Below, one piece after another: positions 50,438-59,126 of a stretch of 64,000 nucleotides of DNA (positions within the stretch are counted from its first letter, which is position 1; each line of letters begins with the position of its first letter). Under the pieces are notes generated by a model, which had not been told where the DNA came from, searched no databases, and worked only from the letters and a program-made list of their open reading frames with translations. Source of the stretch: Desulfofundulus kuznetsovii DSM 6115 (GTDB lineage Bacteria; Bacillota; Desulfotomaculia; Desulfotomaculales; Desulfovirgulaceae); contig NC_015573.1 in the NCBI RefSeq assembly GCF_000214705.1, forward strand, positions 3,107,001 through 3,171,000, in the 5' to 3' direction. The translations under genes were made by a program, and so were the position numbers.

Positions 50438-51040
50438 ATGATCGCAGGTCTTACCGGCGGCATTGCCACGGGCAAAAGTACGGTAGCCAGGTTGTTTCAG
50501 GAACTGGGAGCCCACGTCATCGATTTTGACGTCCTGGCCCACAAGGTAACGCGCCCGGGGTTGAAGGCCTGGGAGGAAATCGTCAGGTTTTTCGGGGTGG
50601 AAATTTTGAACCCCGATCAAACCATCAACCGTAAAAAGCTGGGCCGCCTGGTTTTTGACGACCCGGAAAAGCTGGCGCGGTTGAACCGGATCGTTCACCC
50701 GGCAGTTTTTGAAGAGGATCAAAAAATTACGGCAGAAATTTTAGCCGGGGATCCCCGGGCAGTGATTATTAAAGAAATTCCCCTGTTGATCGAAACAGGA
50801 GCCGGGCACCTGGTGGACAAAATCATTGTGGTCTACGCTTCCCCCGAAGTGCAGCTGCAAAGGCTTTTAGCCCGGGGTCTCAACCGGGATGAGGCCTTGA
50901 AAAGAATTAACGCCCAGGCTCCCCTGGGCGAAAAAATGAAATGGGCCGATTTTGTCATTTATAACGACGGCGACCTGGAAGAAACCAGAAGGCAGGTGGC
51001 AGAAGTCTACCGGCAACTGGTACAGGCAGGAACTGTTTGA
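50438..51040 (+). CDS. coaE: Dephospho-CoA kinase
   Basis: This 200-residue P-loop kinase has GLTGGIATGKSTVARLFQEL at the N-terminus, VIDFDVLAHKVTRPGLKAW and the lid-region RLLARGLNRDEALKRI. It catalyses the last step of CoA synthesis. It is one of the few plus-strand genes and is divergent from gltX. ATG 50438 with AAGGACGG upstream is the start; the family length is about 200. Confidence 0.93.
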   Translation: MIAGLTGGIATGKSTVARLFQELGAHVIDFDVLAHKVTRPGLKAWEEIVRFFGVEILNPDQTINRKKLGRLVFDDPEKLARLNRIVHPAVFEEDQKITAEILAGDPRAVIIKEIPLLIETGAGHLVDKIIVVYASPEVQLQRLLARGLNRDEALKRINAQAPLGEKMKWADFVIYNDGDLEETRRQVAEVYRQLVQAGTV

Positions 51041-51135
51041 GGAACCAGCACTTACATCGTAACACCCGGTTTGGGTGGTAAAGTTTGTCAAGGAGATGTT
51101 TGAATTACGAACTATACCAGCTTTCCGCTGTTCCA

Positions 51136-51750
51136 TCAGGGAGAAACGACGGTGGCCACAGCGTAAGCCGCTATTCCTTCACCCGTACCGGTAAATCCCA
51201 ACCCTTCGGTGGTCGTAGCTTTTACGTTCACGCACTTCGCATCGATATTGAGGGCATGGGCGATATGCTGCACCATGTCCGGAATGTAACCGGCCAGCCT
51301 GGGTGCCTGAGCCACCACCACGGCATCGACGTTGTTCACCCTGTAGCCCTGTTCCGCCAGCAACCGGCCCACCCGTTCCAGCAGCAGAAGGCTGGAAATG
51401 CCGGCATACTGGGGATCGCGGTCGGGGAAATGGCGCCCGATGTCCCCCTGCCCAGCCGCACCCAGCAGGGCATCCATAACGGCATGGACCAGCACATCGG
51501 CATCGGAGTGGCCCTCCAGTCCCCGGTCAAAGGGCACGTTTACCCCCCCCAGGATCAGGGGGCGACCGGCAACCAGCCGGTGCACGTCATAGCCCAAACC
51601 TACCCGCAAAGGAGCAAGAGGCGTGAATATCGCCGCAGCCTTCGATTGCTTATGAAATTCTCTAAATAATATTCTGACGATAAAATAAACTGCAGCGAAG
51701 GCAACGGCCACTAAAATTATGAAATTTACAATTTGGGCAATTAGCGTCAT
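51136..51750 (-). CDS. ispF: 2-C-methyl-D-erythritol 2,4-cyclodiphosphate synthase with N-terminal membrane helix
   Basis: The C-terminal 160 residues are standard Isp[38 protein letters not shown] (metal His/Asp) and [16 protein letters not shown]. The frame extends upstream by about 47 codons encoding [20 protein letters not shown] and then FREFHKQSK, a membrane helix with a basic end. ATG 51750 is preceded by AGG; a TTG at the usual IspF start has no site. The membrane anchor is unusual for IspF, which is normally soluble. It follows ispD, as in many Firmicutes. Confidence 0.88.
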   Translation of the reverse strand: MTLIAQIVNFIILVAVAFAAVYFIVRILFREFHKQSKAAAIFTPLAPLRVGLGYDVHRLVAGRPLILGGVNVPFDRGLEGHSDADVLVHAVMDALLGAAGQGDIGRHFPDRDPQYAGISSLLLLERVGRLLAEQGYRVNNVDAVVVAQAPRLAGYIPDMVQHIAHALNIDAKCVNVKATTTEGLGFTGTGEGIAAYAVATVVSP

Positions 51751-51810
51751 GTTACCTGCTACGCACCTCCACATGACAGGCTTTAGAGACAATGCCGGTA
51801 ACACTGCGGA

Positions 51811-51838
51811 GCCGGGCACGTTTATTGTGCGCCCGGCT
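51811..51838 (-). terminator. Hairpin between ispD and ispF
   Basis: GCCGGGC-GCAC and GTGCCCGGC form a stem of about 11 bp with one bulge around AATAAA, abutting the ispD stop. There is no U-run, so it may mark RNA processing or weak termination rather than a full terminator. Confidence 0.45.
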
Positions 51839-52552
51839 TCACCTATTCTGGCCTGTCGTCGCAGGTTCAATTCCGAGCAGCGCCTCCGCCACGGCCAGGT
51901 CCTCGGGGGTGGTGATCTTGATGTTCCGGTAGGAGCCGGGCACCAGCTTTACCCGGTGGCCCAGGGCCTCCACCAGGGAAGCGTCGTCGGTGGCCGAAAT
52001 TTTTTCCGCCTCCGCCCTCCGGTGGGCTTCCCGGAGCAGGGAACACCTGAAGCCCTGGGGGGTTTGGGTCAGCCACAGTACCTCCCGGGGGAGGGTGCGG
52101 ACTACAAAGCCGTCGGTGCCCGCCTCCTTCACCGTGTCCTTCACCGGCACGGCCAGGGTGGCCGCCCCCCAGCGGGCGGCCTCGTAGGCCACCGCCACCA
52201 CCTCTTCCACCCCCACCAGCGGTCTGGCACCGTCGTGAACGAGCACTATCTCCGCTTCCGAAGGCAGGACCTCCAGCCCCTTGCGCACGGAATCCTGCCG
52301 CCGCTCGCCGCCGGGCACCACCGCCAGCAGCTTCCGGCAGCCCCATTCCTGACAGGCCAGCCGGGACGCGCGGTCTACCTCACCCTCTGCCATTACCAGA
52401 ACATAACCCTTGACCGGCACGGCCTCTTCAAAAACCCGCAGGCTCCGGGCCAGTACCGGCAAACCGGAAAGGGGCAGGAACTGTTTGTTTACTCCCTGCC
52501 CCATCCGTACCGATCGTCCCGCGGCCACCACCACGCCAAAAACACTATCCAA
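51839..52552 (-). CDS. ispD: 2-C-methyl-D-erythritol 4-phosphate cytidylyltransferase
   Basis: This 237-residue nucleotidyltransferase has [20 protein letters not shown] near the start, [17 protein letters not shown] and [19 protein letters not shown]. It makes CDP-methylerythritol in the MEP isoprenoid pathway. TTG 52552 is placed 7 nt after GGGGTG; ATG 52558 is too close to that site. The start overlaps the PIN/TRAM gene. ispF follows, though IspE is not in this window. Confidence 0.94.
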   Translation of the reverse strand: MDSVFGVVVAAGRSVRMGQGVNKQFLPLSGLPVLARSLRVFEEAVPVKGYVLVMAEGEVDRASRLACQEWGCRKLLAVVPGGERRQDSVRKGLEVLPSEAEIVLVHDGARPLVGVEEVVAVAYEAARWGAATLAVPVKDTVKEAGTDGFVVRTLPREVLWLTQTPQGFRCSLLREAHRRAEAEKISATDDASLVEALGHRVKLVPGSYRNIKITTPEDLAVAEALLGIEPATTGQNR

Positions 52553-53684
52553 GGGCATTCACCCCGTTGTACCGCACATTTTGTGCCTCCTGGCGCTGTT
52601 CCTGCCGGGGGCGGGCAAAGATCATCCGTCCGGCTGCGGTTTGCAAAACGCTGGTTACCAGCACGCTAATGGTTTGACCTATATATTTTTTGCCCCCGTC
52701 CACCACGATCATGGTGCCGTCATCCAGGTAGCCCACGCCCTGGCCGGCCTCCTTGCCGTCCCGCACCACCTGCACGGTCATCTCTTCTCCCGGCAGGACC
52801 ACCGGCTTGATGGCGTTGGCCAGTTCATTTATATTGAGCACTTTCACGCCGTGAAGCTCGGCCACCTTGTTCAGATTAAAATCGTTGGTCATTATTTTGG
52901 CCCCCAACCGCTGGGCCAGCTTAACCAGCTTGGAGTCTACCTCGGCCACATCATCCAGGCCCCGTACGTTGTCGATAATCTGCACCTTGACCGGGGAATT
53001 CTTGCGCATCTGGTTTAAAATATCCAGGCCCCGACGGCCGCGGTTGCGCTTCAACACGTCCGGGGAATCGGCAATATGCCGCAGTTCCTCCAGCACAAAG
53101 GCGGGGACCAGAAGGGTGCCTTCGATGAAGCCGCTCTCAACCAGATCCGCAATGCGGCCGTCTATGATCACACTGGTGTCCAGCAGCTTGTAATTGGACT
53201 GGCGGTTTTCCGCCCGGGAAACCTTTTCCTTGCCGAAACGGGGAAAATTGCTGAAAAGGCCCAGCAATTCCTCCCGCTTTTTCACGGCTACACTCATGCC
53301 CAGGTAACCTAAAAGCAGCGTACCCAGGATCCAGATTAACCTGCCCAAAGGCCCCAGAACGAAAAGAATTGAACCTAATAAATTAGCAATTATGAGTCCA
53401 ATAATCAAGCCCACGGAACCCATGACCAGGTCCTGGGTCGGTGTCCTGGAAAGGCGCTGTTCCAGGAAAGAAGTCAAGCGCAGCGCCCCGCGGATAATCG
53501 GAGAAGTCAGCACTAATCCCAGAACCAGCCCGACCAGGGTGCTCAGGGCCAGGATACCAAACTTCAGCTGGGGTAAACCAGCCGGAAGGGAAAAGAGACC
53601 CTTATCCAGGATGAGCAAACCCGTATAAAATCCGGATGCCGAAAAGAGGGCGATCAGCAGAAAAAAAATAATGCGCCTGAGCAA
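52545..53684 (-). CDS. yacL: PIN/TRAM-domain membrane protein (YacL family)
   Basis: This roughly 379-residue protein has four membrane helices in the first 150 residues (IFFLLIALFSASGFYTGLLI and others), then a PIN domain with the catalytic acidic residues in KLLDTSVIIDGRIADLVESG and MTNDFNLNKVAEL. A C-terminal TRAM domain with EAGQGVGYLDDGTMIVVDGG follows. TTG 53684 follows AGGGAGG by 8 nt; GTG 53693 is an alternative. It lies between carD and ispD, the usual YacL position. RNA cleavage is presumed. Confidence 0.9.
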   Translation of the reverse strand: MLRRIIFFLLIALFSASGFYTGLLILDKGLFSLPAGLPQLKFGILALSTLVGLVLGLVLTSPIIRGALRLTSFLEQRLSRTPTQDLVMGSVGLIIGLIIANLLGSILFVLGPLGRLIWILGTLLLGYLGMSVAVKKREELLGLFSNFPRFGKEKVSRAENRQSNYKLLDTSVIIDGRIADLVESGFIEGTLLVPAFVLEELRHIADSPDVLKRNRGRRGLDILNQMRKNSPVKVQIIDNVRGLDDVAEVDSKLVKLAQRLGAKIMTNDFNLNKVAELHGVKVLNINELANAIKPVVLPGEEMTVQVVRDGKEAGQGVGYLDDGTMIVVDGGKKYIGQTISVLVTSVLQTAAGRMIFARPRQEQRQEAQNVRYNGVNALG

Positions 53685-53792
53685 TATCTTCACCTCCCTT
53701 TCTCTTTTGCTGTTTATTATTAGCAGTGCTGACACTTATATTATAGTCCCATGGGACAGCCACTTCAACTAAAAAATGGAGAATCTTACCTG

Positions 53793-53824
53793 TAAAAAAA
53801 ACACGCCAGTAATCACTGACGTGT
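53793..53824 (-). terminator. Terminator after carD
   Basis: ACACG(T)CAGT and ACTG(G)CGTGT stem with loop GATT, followed on the minus strand by TTTTTTTT. It abuts the carD stop at 53826. Confidence 0.9.
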
Positions 53825-53825
53825 A

Positions 53826-54302
53826 TCAGGCGAAAGCGCTGTCCACCAGGGACTGGGCCTTTTCTTCCTCCAGTTCGGTAGCCAGAGCCAGCTCACTGAT
53901 TAGTATTTGACGCGCATTTTCAAGCATTTTTCTTTCCCCGGAAGAAAGGCCTTTTTCCTTTTCCCGTTTGGCCAGGTTGCGCACCACTTCGGCTACCTCA
54001 TATATATCACCGCTGCGCATTTTTTCCAGGTTAGCCCGGTAGCGCCGGTTCCAGTTGGAGGACATGGCGGTACTTTTTCCCTTGAGAATATTGATTACCT
54101 TGGGAACGCTTGCCCGGTCTATAACCTCCCGCAGGCCAACCTCCCGGCAGTTGGCGATGGGAATCATTACTTTCATATCACCCACGGGTAGGCGCAAAAT
54201 ATAATACTGCTTCTTCTCTCCCAGGACTTCCTTTTCCTCAATGGCTTCGATGATCCCTGCCCCGTGCATGGGGTACACGACTTTATCACCAACTTTAAAC
54301 AA
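53826..54302 (-). CDS. carD: CarD-family transcriptional regulator
   Basis: This 158-residue protein has the N-terminal RNA-polymerase-interacting domain (FKVGDKVVYPMHGAGIIEAI, KMTVxI-like MKVMIPIANCREVGLR) and the C-terminal helical DNA-contacting domain (NWNRRYRANLEKMRSGDIY). CarD binds the polymerase beta subunit and alters open-complex stability. The gap 54303-54508 upstream is AT-rich and may hold its promoter. The gene is followed by the terminator and then yacL-ispD-ispF. Confidence 0.93.
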   Translation of the reverse strand: MFKVGDKVVYPMHGAGIIEAIEEKEVLGEKKQYYILRLPVGDMKVMIPIANCREVGLREVIDRASVPKVINILKGKSTAMSSNWNRRYRANLEKMRSGDIYEVAEVVRNLAKREKEKGLSSGERKMLENARQILISELALATELEEEKAQSLVDSAFA

Positions 54303-54508
54303 CGCCGGACCCCCTTAAACTAAAACTTTGCCCGAGTATTATTATAACACGGGGCCTGGCTTTTGTCAAGAAACTATAATTTTAGCATAGCTGCCATACG
54401 GTGTCAACAGCAATTTTGGCATCGTGAATGTCAGATTACGGATTTACACGGCCACCTGGCAACCGGTGGCCAGAGCCTGCCAACTCATTAATAGACAAAG
54501 CAACTCCC

Positions 54509-55759
54509 TCATAAATCAAGGACAAGAAATCCATCCTGAAAATCTAAGGGGCGTACCGGGTCGACAAGTTCCACCTGTCCTCCTTGAATAAGCTCTTCGG
54601 CCAAATTTTCGGTAACCCAGAGGTATTCCAGCTCAAGGGTGTTTTTAATTATTGCCCCTCTTAAACCGGTAGGATCTCCTGCTGCCAGGCTCTTGATGGC
54701 CGCTTCAATTGCCTTTTGATCATCGGGCATAATTATGGGAAGCATAGCCCTTTGAACGTTCCCGCTGGTCAAGCAATTAAGGTAGGTTACCTCCCGGTTT
54801 ATTTTTTTCACCAAATGTTCGGTGGTTATATCCGCAAGGCCAATTCCGGTCGCGTTACCGTGGGACTCTTCCGTTAAATCAAGAACCACAATCCTGGCAA
54901 CAAGAGGTTTTGCTGGTTCAGGCACCCCTGCTATTCTCATCCTCCCAATTACGTTGACATCCATACCCGTGCCGCTTATGTTTTTCCCCATTTCCTTGAC
55001 CACCAGAAAATCGAGTTTTTCCACTGGCAGGCGAGGCATTAACCGGTAGGCCTCTTTTAAAAGGCACATTTCCGTCTGGATGAGATCTTCCGGCAACGTT
55101 GCTTGAATTAGGGCAGTTTCGTCGTAGCTGTTTTCAACAATCCCCACGCCGGCAACAACCTTTTTCGAATACAAGAAAATTTCCCCAATTTCCAGGAGCG
55201 CAGAAGCAATCTTATCCGGACCCACCCGGTGAATAAAAGATGCCCCTTCTTTTTTCCCTAATCCAACAGCCATCATTTTTACAAGACCACTTTCCACTGG
55301 CCCGTGAAAAGTAGTATGGGGTTTGATGCGGTTGCAAACTATAATGCCATCGGCCTGCCAGGCATTAATGTCACAAAAAACCTTAACTCCTCGGGATGTC
55401 CTTCCAATTTCCACTACCTCTGCCGTGGTCAGTACTGGACATCCCACATTTTTTTCGGTAATGCCCAGGCTGGCTAAAATTTTCTCCTGTCCTTCTGCGC
55501 TTCCCCCACCATGGCTTCCCATGGCACCCACAATAAAGGGATCCGCGCCGGCTGCTTTTACCGCTTCTACTAAAGTCCTCAAAATGACTACAATATTTCT
55601 TATACCCCTGCTTCCCGCCGTTATAGCAATTCTCTGTCCCGGCTTTATCCTTAACCCTAAGTTAATTTTTTCCAGCTCGTTTATTATTTTTGAGGGAATA
55701 TCGCTGACAACCGGGCGGGGAAGCTCCTGCTTTATCTTGGCAAAACGAGGCAAATTCAT
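54509..55759 (-). CDS. larA: LarA-domain protein (nickel lactate racemase family)
   Basis: This 416-residue protein of the LarA/DUF2088 family has GQRIAITAGSRGIRNIVVIL near residue 43, GAMGSHGGGSAEGQ and NRIKPHTTFHGPVESGLVKM, which align with the N-terminal catalytic domain of lactate racemase. It contains His residues in SHGG and KPHT positions as expected for the pincer cofactor site. It is last in a glcD-glcF-larA operon, so interconversion of D- and L-lactate or a related 2-hydroxy acid is the likely role. No larB/C/E is in the window to make the cofactor. Confidence 0.8.
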   Translation of the reverse strand: MNLPRFAKIKQELPRPVVSDIPSKIINELEKINLGLRIKPGQRIAITAGSRGIRNIVVILRTLVEAVKAAGADPFIVGAMGSHGGGSAEGQEKILASLGITEKNVGCPVLTTAEVVEIGRTSRGVKVFCDINAWQADGIIVCNRIKPHTTFHGPVESGLVKMMAVGLGKKEGASFIHRVGPDKIASALLEIGEIFLYSKKVVAGVGIVENSYDETALIQATLPEDLIQTEMCLLKEAYRLMPRLPVEKLDFLVVKEMGKNISGTGMDVNVIGRMRIAGVPEPAKPLVARIVVLDLTEESHGNATGIGLADITTEHLVKKINREVTYLNCLTSGNVQRAMLPIIMPDDQKAIEAAIKSLAAGDPTGLRGAIIKNTLELEYLWVTENLAEELIQGGQVELVDPVRPLDFQDGFLVLDL

Positions 55760-55763
55760 CTCC

Positions 55764-57020
55764 TCAAACCCCTTTTAATGAGGATTTATCTCCTTTGATC
55801 AAACCTGCCTCTCCTTCCATCCCCAAGCCGTAAGCCCGGCTCAGCAGTTCCACCGTGTGCACCACGGGCACGGAAATATCCGCTTTCTTTAGGCCATATT
55901 CAATTTGCAAGCGGCAGGAAGGGCAGCCGGTTGCCACTGCTTGGGCTCCAGTGGCTCTAATATTTTCAACTTTCCGCTGCAGTATTTTCATGGAAAGGTC
56001 ATAGTGAGTAAAGCCAAAGGAACCCGCCGAACCACAACAGCGATCACTTTCAGCCATCTCAACAAGAGTAAGGCCGGGAATGCCGGCCAGAATTTTTCTC
56101 GGTTCGGCCCAGGTTCCCTGCCCCCTCTTTAAGTGGCAGGGATCGTGATAGGTGACGACCAGGGGCACTTTTTTATCCGGGTGCCGGAAACCAATTGTAT
56201 GCACAAGAAAGAAAGAAACATCCTTAACTATGCCGCTAAATTTGCGCGCCATATCATTACCCAGCAACTGGCCATAACCTTTTAGCATTTCCCCGCAACT
56301 GGCACAATCGGTAATGATGTAGTCAACCCCGGCCTTCGTTAAGCTTTCCACGTTGCGCTCAGCCAGCGCACGGGCGGTTTGCAAATCGCCTGCTGCTAGA
56401 GCAGGCATACCGCAGCACCATTGCTCAGGAAGAACCACCTGAACGTTGTTTTCCTCCAATACGTGCAATACGGCCCGGCCGGTTTGATGGTACACGTATT
56501 GGGTCATACAACCGGTAAAATAGGCTACCACTAGAGATGGTTGTTTTAGCTCCCTGGGATGCCACAACCGTCGAAAAGGAACCGTGCGAAAATGAGGCAA
56601 AAGGTTATCCTTAGGAGTTAAGCGTACGCCTGTTGCCTGGTAAGCTGCCAGTATCTTGGCCATGAGGTCTAGCCGGTAATTATAACGTAAAACATTGTGC
56701 AAAAGTACCTTTTTGATAAAAGCCAGGCCTTGCCTTTTTACTGCTTCCTGCCTGGCCCAAAGCACAAGCTTATCTACCCGTACACCGTTTGGACAATGGG
56801 CAACACATGCCTTACACAAAAGGCAGCTTTCCATAATTTCCTTGTAACGATGGGAAAAGTCAACTTGGTGTTCAAGAGCAGCACTGGCAAGCTGCACCCT
56901 CGCCCTGGCCACCCACGGTTCGCTATTCATTTCAATAAAAACGGGACATACTTCACGGCACGACCCGCACTTGCTGCAGCGGTTTACCTGATCCTTGACG
57001 GCTTTTGCTTCATTACTCAA
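55764..57020 (-). CDS. glcF: GlcF-like iron-sulfur subunit of lactate/glycolate oxidase
   Basis: This 418-residue protein has two 4Fe-4S motifs near the N-terminus (CSKCGSCREVCPVF and CLLCKACVAHCP) and two CCG domains (WCCGMPALA with CASCGEML, DRCCGSAGSF with CPSCRLQ), the GlcF/LutA/GlpC architecture. It takes electrons from the FAD subunit encoded upstream, overlapping by 4 nt. It acts at the membrane face or with HdrB-like partners. Confidence 0.9.
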   Translation of the reverse strand: MSNEAKAVKDQVNRCSKCGSCREVCPVFIEMNSEPWVARARVQLASAALEHQVDFSHRYKEIMESCLLCKACVAHCPNGVRVDKLVLWARQEAVKRQGLAFIKKVLLHNVLRYNYRLDLMAKILAAYQATGVRLTPKDNLLPHFRTVPFRRLWHPRELKQPSLVVAYFTGCMTQYVYHQTGRAVLHVLEENNVQVVLPEQWCCGMPALAAGDLQTARALAERNVESLTKAGVDYIITDCASCGEMLKGYGQLLGNDMARKFSGIVKDVSFFLVHTIGFRHPDKKVPLVVTYHDPCHLKRGQGTWAEPRKILAGIPGLTLVEMAESDRCCGSAGSFGFTHYDLSMKILQRKVENIRATGAQAVATGCPSCRLQIEYGLKKADISVPVVHTVELLSRAYGLGMEGEAGLIKGDKSSLKGV

Positions 57021-58408
57021 TTTCTTGACCCCCCAAAAATTTTACCGGGGTTTAAAATACCCTGCGGATCCAGAGCTTCCTTAATCCGGCGCATTAATGC
57101 CACACCTGACTGGCCGTATTCCATCTCTAGAAACGGAGCTTTGAGAAGTCCAATGCCGTGCTCTCCGGAAAGAGTCCCTCCCAGGGAAAGGGCTGCTTGA
57201 AATATTTCTGCAATAGCTCTTTCAGCACGTTCCATTTCTTCCGGGTTACTTTTATCCACCAAAATATTGGGGTGCAAGTTACCGTCACCGGCATGGCCAA
57301 AAATAACTATGTCCAAATTGTACCTCCGGGCAATTTCCTTGATGGCCTTAATTAAAGCTGGAACATTTTTACGGGGAACAGTAGCGTCTTCCGAGATCTT
57401 GGTAGGTTTAACCTGTACCACCGCCGGGGATACGGACTTTCTTGCCCTCCACAGCTCTGTTTCTTCCTCTTTTGTTTCCGCCACCCTTACCCTTGCAGCC
57501 CCATATTGCTGGCACAGGGCGGCAATGGTTTTTACCTGTTCCGGAAGGGAAAGAGCTGGCCCATCTACCTCTATAAGAAGAATAGCCTCCACATCAAGCG
57601 GCAAGCCAACTCGCAGGTAATTTTCCACACAACGTATGGTCACGTCGTCCATGATTTCTAAGGCCGCAGGGATAACACCCGCAGAGAGTATGGCCGTTAT
57701 GGTTTCGGCAGCTTCCTCAATAGTTTTAAAGTCCGCCCTTATAGTACGCCTGGCTTCGGGCTTTGGGATCAGGCGAAGCAAAGCCCGGGTAACAATACCC
57801 AGTGTACCTTCGGAACCTACAAAGAGCCTGCACAAGTCATACCCGCTGACATTTTTTATGGTTTCGCCCCCGCAATTAATTACTTCACCGCTAGCCAAAA
57901 CCACTTCCAATCCCAGGACATAGTCCCGGGTAACGCCATACTTTAACCCCCGCGGTCCACCCGCGCATTCAGCGATGTTACCGCCAATGGTAGAAACATT
58001 GGCACTGGAAGGATCGGGCGGGTAAAAGAGTCCCATTTCTTCTACCGTTTTGTGCAGGTGCGCGGTAACCACACCAGGCTCCACCACTGCCAACATGTTC
58101 GCCGGGTCCACTTTTAGAATCCTGTTCATCGAGGTCAAATCAATCACGACACTTCCCTCTACCGGCACTGCACCGCCACTCAAACCAGTCCCGGCCCCCC
58201 GGGGCACCACGGGAATGTTCTCCTGAGAAGCCAACTTCATTACCGAGGCCACTTCTTGGGTAGAGGAAGGGCGCACAACTACCGAAGGAACGCCTGTTCT
58301 AAAGGTGCCGTCGTAGGAATAACACAGGCAATCTTCCAGAGAAGAATAGACCTTTTCTTGACCCAGCAACTTAATTAGTTGCTTGATAATTTTTTCATTT
58401 TTTTTCAT
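57017..58408 (-). CDS. glcD: FAD-linked oxidase GlcD-like (D-lactate/glycolate dehydrogenase)
   Basis: This 463-residue FAD protein of the VAO/PCMH family has PVVPRGAGTGLSGGAVPVEG near residue 76, STIGGNIAECAGGPRGLKYG near 128 and HAGDGNLHPNILVDKS near 370, followed by GEHGIGLLKAPFL. It oxidises D-lactate or glycolate to the keto acid. ATG 58408 follows GAGGTAACAAG. It is the first gene of the unit, 65 nt below a TTGTC-N-GACAA palindrome. Confidence 0.93.
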   Translation of the reverse strand: MKKNEKIIKQLIKLLGQEKVYSSLEDCLCYSYDGTFRTGVPSVVVRPSSTQEVASVMKLASQENIPVVPRGAGTGLSGGAVPVEGSVVIDLTSMNRILKVDPANMLAVVEPGVVTAHLHKTVEEMGLFYPPDPSSANVSTIGGNIAECAGGPRGLKYGVTRDYVLGLEVVLASGEVINCGGETIKNVSGYDLCRLFVGSEGTLGIVTRALLRLIPKPEARRTIRADFKTIEEAAETITAILSAGVIPAALEIMDDVTIRCVENYLRVGLPLDVEAILLIEVDGPALSLPEQVKTIAALCQQYGAARVRVAETKEEETELWRARKSVSPAVVQVKPTKISEDATVPRKNVPALIKAIKEIARRYNLDIVIFGHAGDGNLHPNILVDKSNPEEMERAERAIAEIFQAALSLGGTLSGEHGIGLLKAPFLEMEYGQSGVALMRRIKEALDPQGILNPGKIFGGSRN

Positions 58409-58472
58409 AACTTGTTACCTCAAGATTGCCTTTATGATAGCCGAAAGCATCTTTGTGCTAACGCCACTGAAG

Positions 58473-58483
58473 TTGTCTGACAA
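58473..58483. promoter_or_regulatory. TTGTC-T-GACAA palindrome upstream of glcD
   Basis: A perfect 11-bp palindrome with central T, 65 nt from the glcD start. Its form matches operators of GntR-type regulators of lactate or glycolate genes; the regulator is not in the window. Confidence 0.45.
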
Positions 58484-58484
58484 G

Positions 58485-58619
58485 TTAATAATCCACGGCC
58501 TCCAAAATCACGGATTCCAGAAGGGAAGCCCGCTCATGGCACGCACGTAACTTCTGGTTTCCTTGAAAGGCCCGGCCTTCCTGGAGGTAACGTTCTAACC
58601 TGTTACCGTAACGGTCCGC
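58485..58619 (-). pseudogene. Coding-like 44-codon fragment
   Basis: Between a stop at 58622-58620 and TAA at 58487, this frame reads RLERYLQEGRAFQGNQKLRA and ends with ASLLESVILEAVDY, a helical and amphipathic pattern with good codon balance. There is no ATG/GTG start at the front. It faintly recalls Spo0E-like phosphatases but lacks a clear S-x3-D motif. It may be the tail of a decayed gene. Confidence 0.3.
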
Positions 58620-58635
58620 CTACCTTTTTGCTGGT

Positions 58636-58665
58636 TTGACAGGACAAGTCCCCGGTGGGTATAAT
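58636..58665 (+). promoter_or_regulatory. Consensus promoter for the 58705 gene
   Basis: TTGACA (58636-58641) and TATAAT (58660-58665) are both perfect, with an 18-nt spacer. The start codon lies 40 nt further downstream. Confidence 0.85.
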
Positions 58666-58704
58666 TATCAAAAAGGGCCATTTTTACAAAGGAGTGGTAC
58701 CGTT

Positions 58705-59103
58705 TTGATCAAAAATGTGGTCTATGATGACTTTCAGCGCACGGTTTCGGAAGTGCTGGTCTGCAACCGCAGTGTACTGGATGTCCTGGCCAAAACCCAG
58801 GAAGCAAACGCCCGCCTGAACCGGGCAGTGATTAAAACGGTTACCAGTTGTGGATGTCTGAGAATAAACGCCCGTAAAAAAGAAATTCCCCCGGAAGCCA
58901 CGCTGGCCGACCTGCGCCATCTGCTGGAATCACATCTGGCGGGGGAAATGTGCGAGGAATGCCGGGAAGCGGTAGAAAACGCCATCGGGCGCTGTCTGTT
59001 CTACCTGGCGGCCCTTTGCCACCTGCTTGATTTAAATCTGGACGATATTGTGACCAAGGAACAAAAACAGCTGCGCATTCTAGGTATATACAATCTGGCC
59101 TAA
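58705..59103 (+). CDS. Conserved small Firmicutes protein (MazG-like/DUF1573-annotated family)
   Basis: This 132-residue helical protein has VYDDFQRTVSEVLVCNRSVL, VTSCGCLRINARKK with a Cys pair, and CEECREAVENAIGRCLFYLA with further cysteines, ending LRILGIYNLA. I recognise it as a family regularly found near disA/radA in clostridia, from memory often labelled DUF1573; its function is unknown. The CGC and CEEC groups could bind zinc. TTG 58705 follows AAAGGAGTGG by 7 nt. A consensus promoter and a terminator frame the gene. Confidence 0.65.
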   Translation: MIKNVVYDDFQRTVSEVLVCNRSVLDVLAKTQEANARLNRAVIKTVTSCGCLRINARKKEIPPEATLADLRHLLESHLAGEMCEECREAVENAIGRCLFYLAALCHLLDLNLDDIVTKEQKQLRILGIYNLA

Positions 59104-59126
59104 AAAAGGCGTTGGGCGCCTTTTTT
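59102..59126. terminator. Bidirectional terminator between the 58705 gene and disA
   Basis: AAAAAAGGCG-TTGGG-CGCCTTTTTT overlaps the stop of the plus-strand gene and abuts the disA stop; T-runs occur in both directions. Confidence 0.9.
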
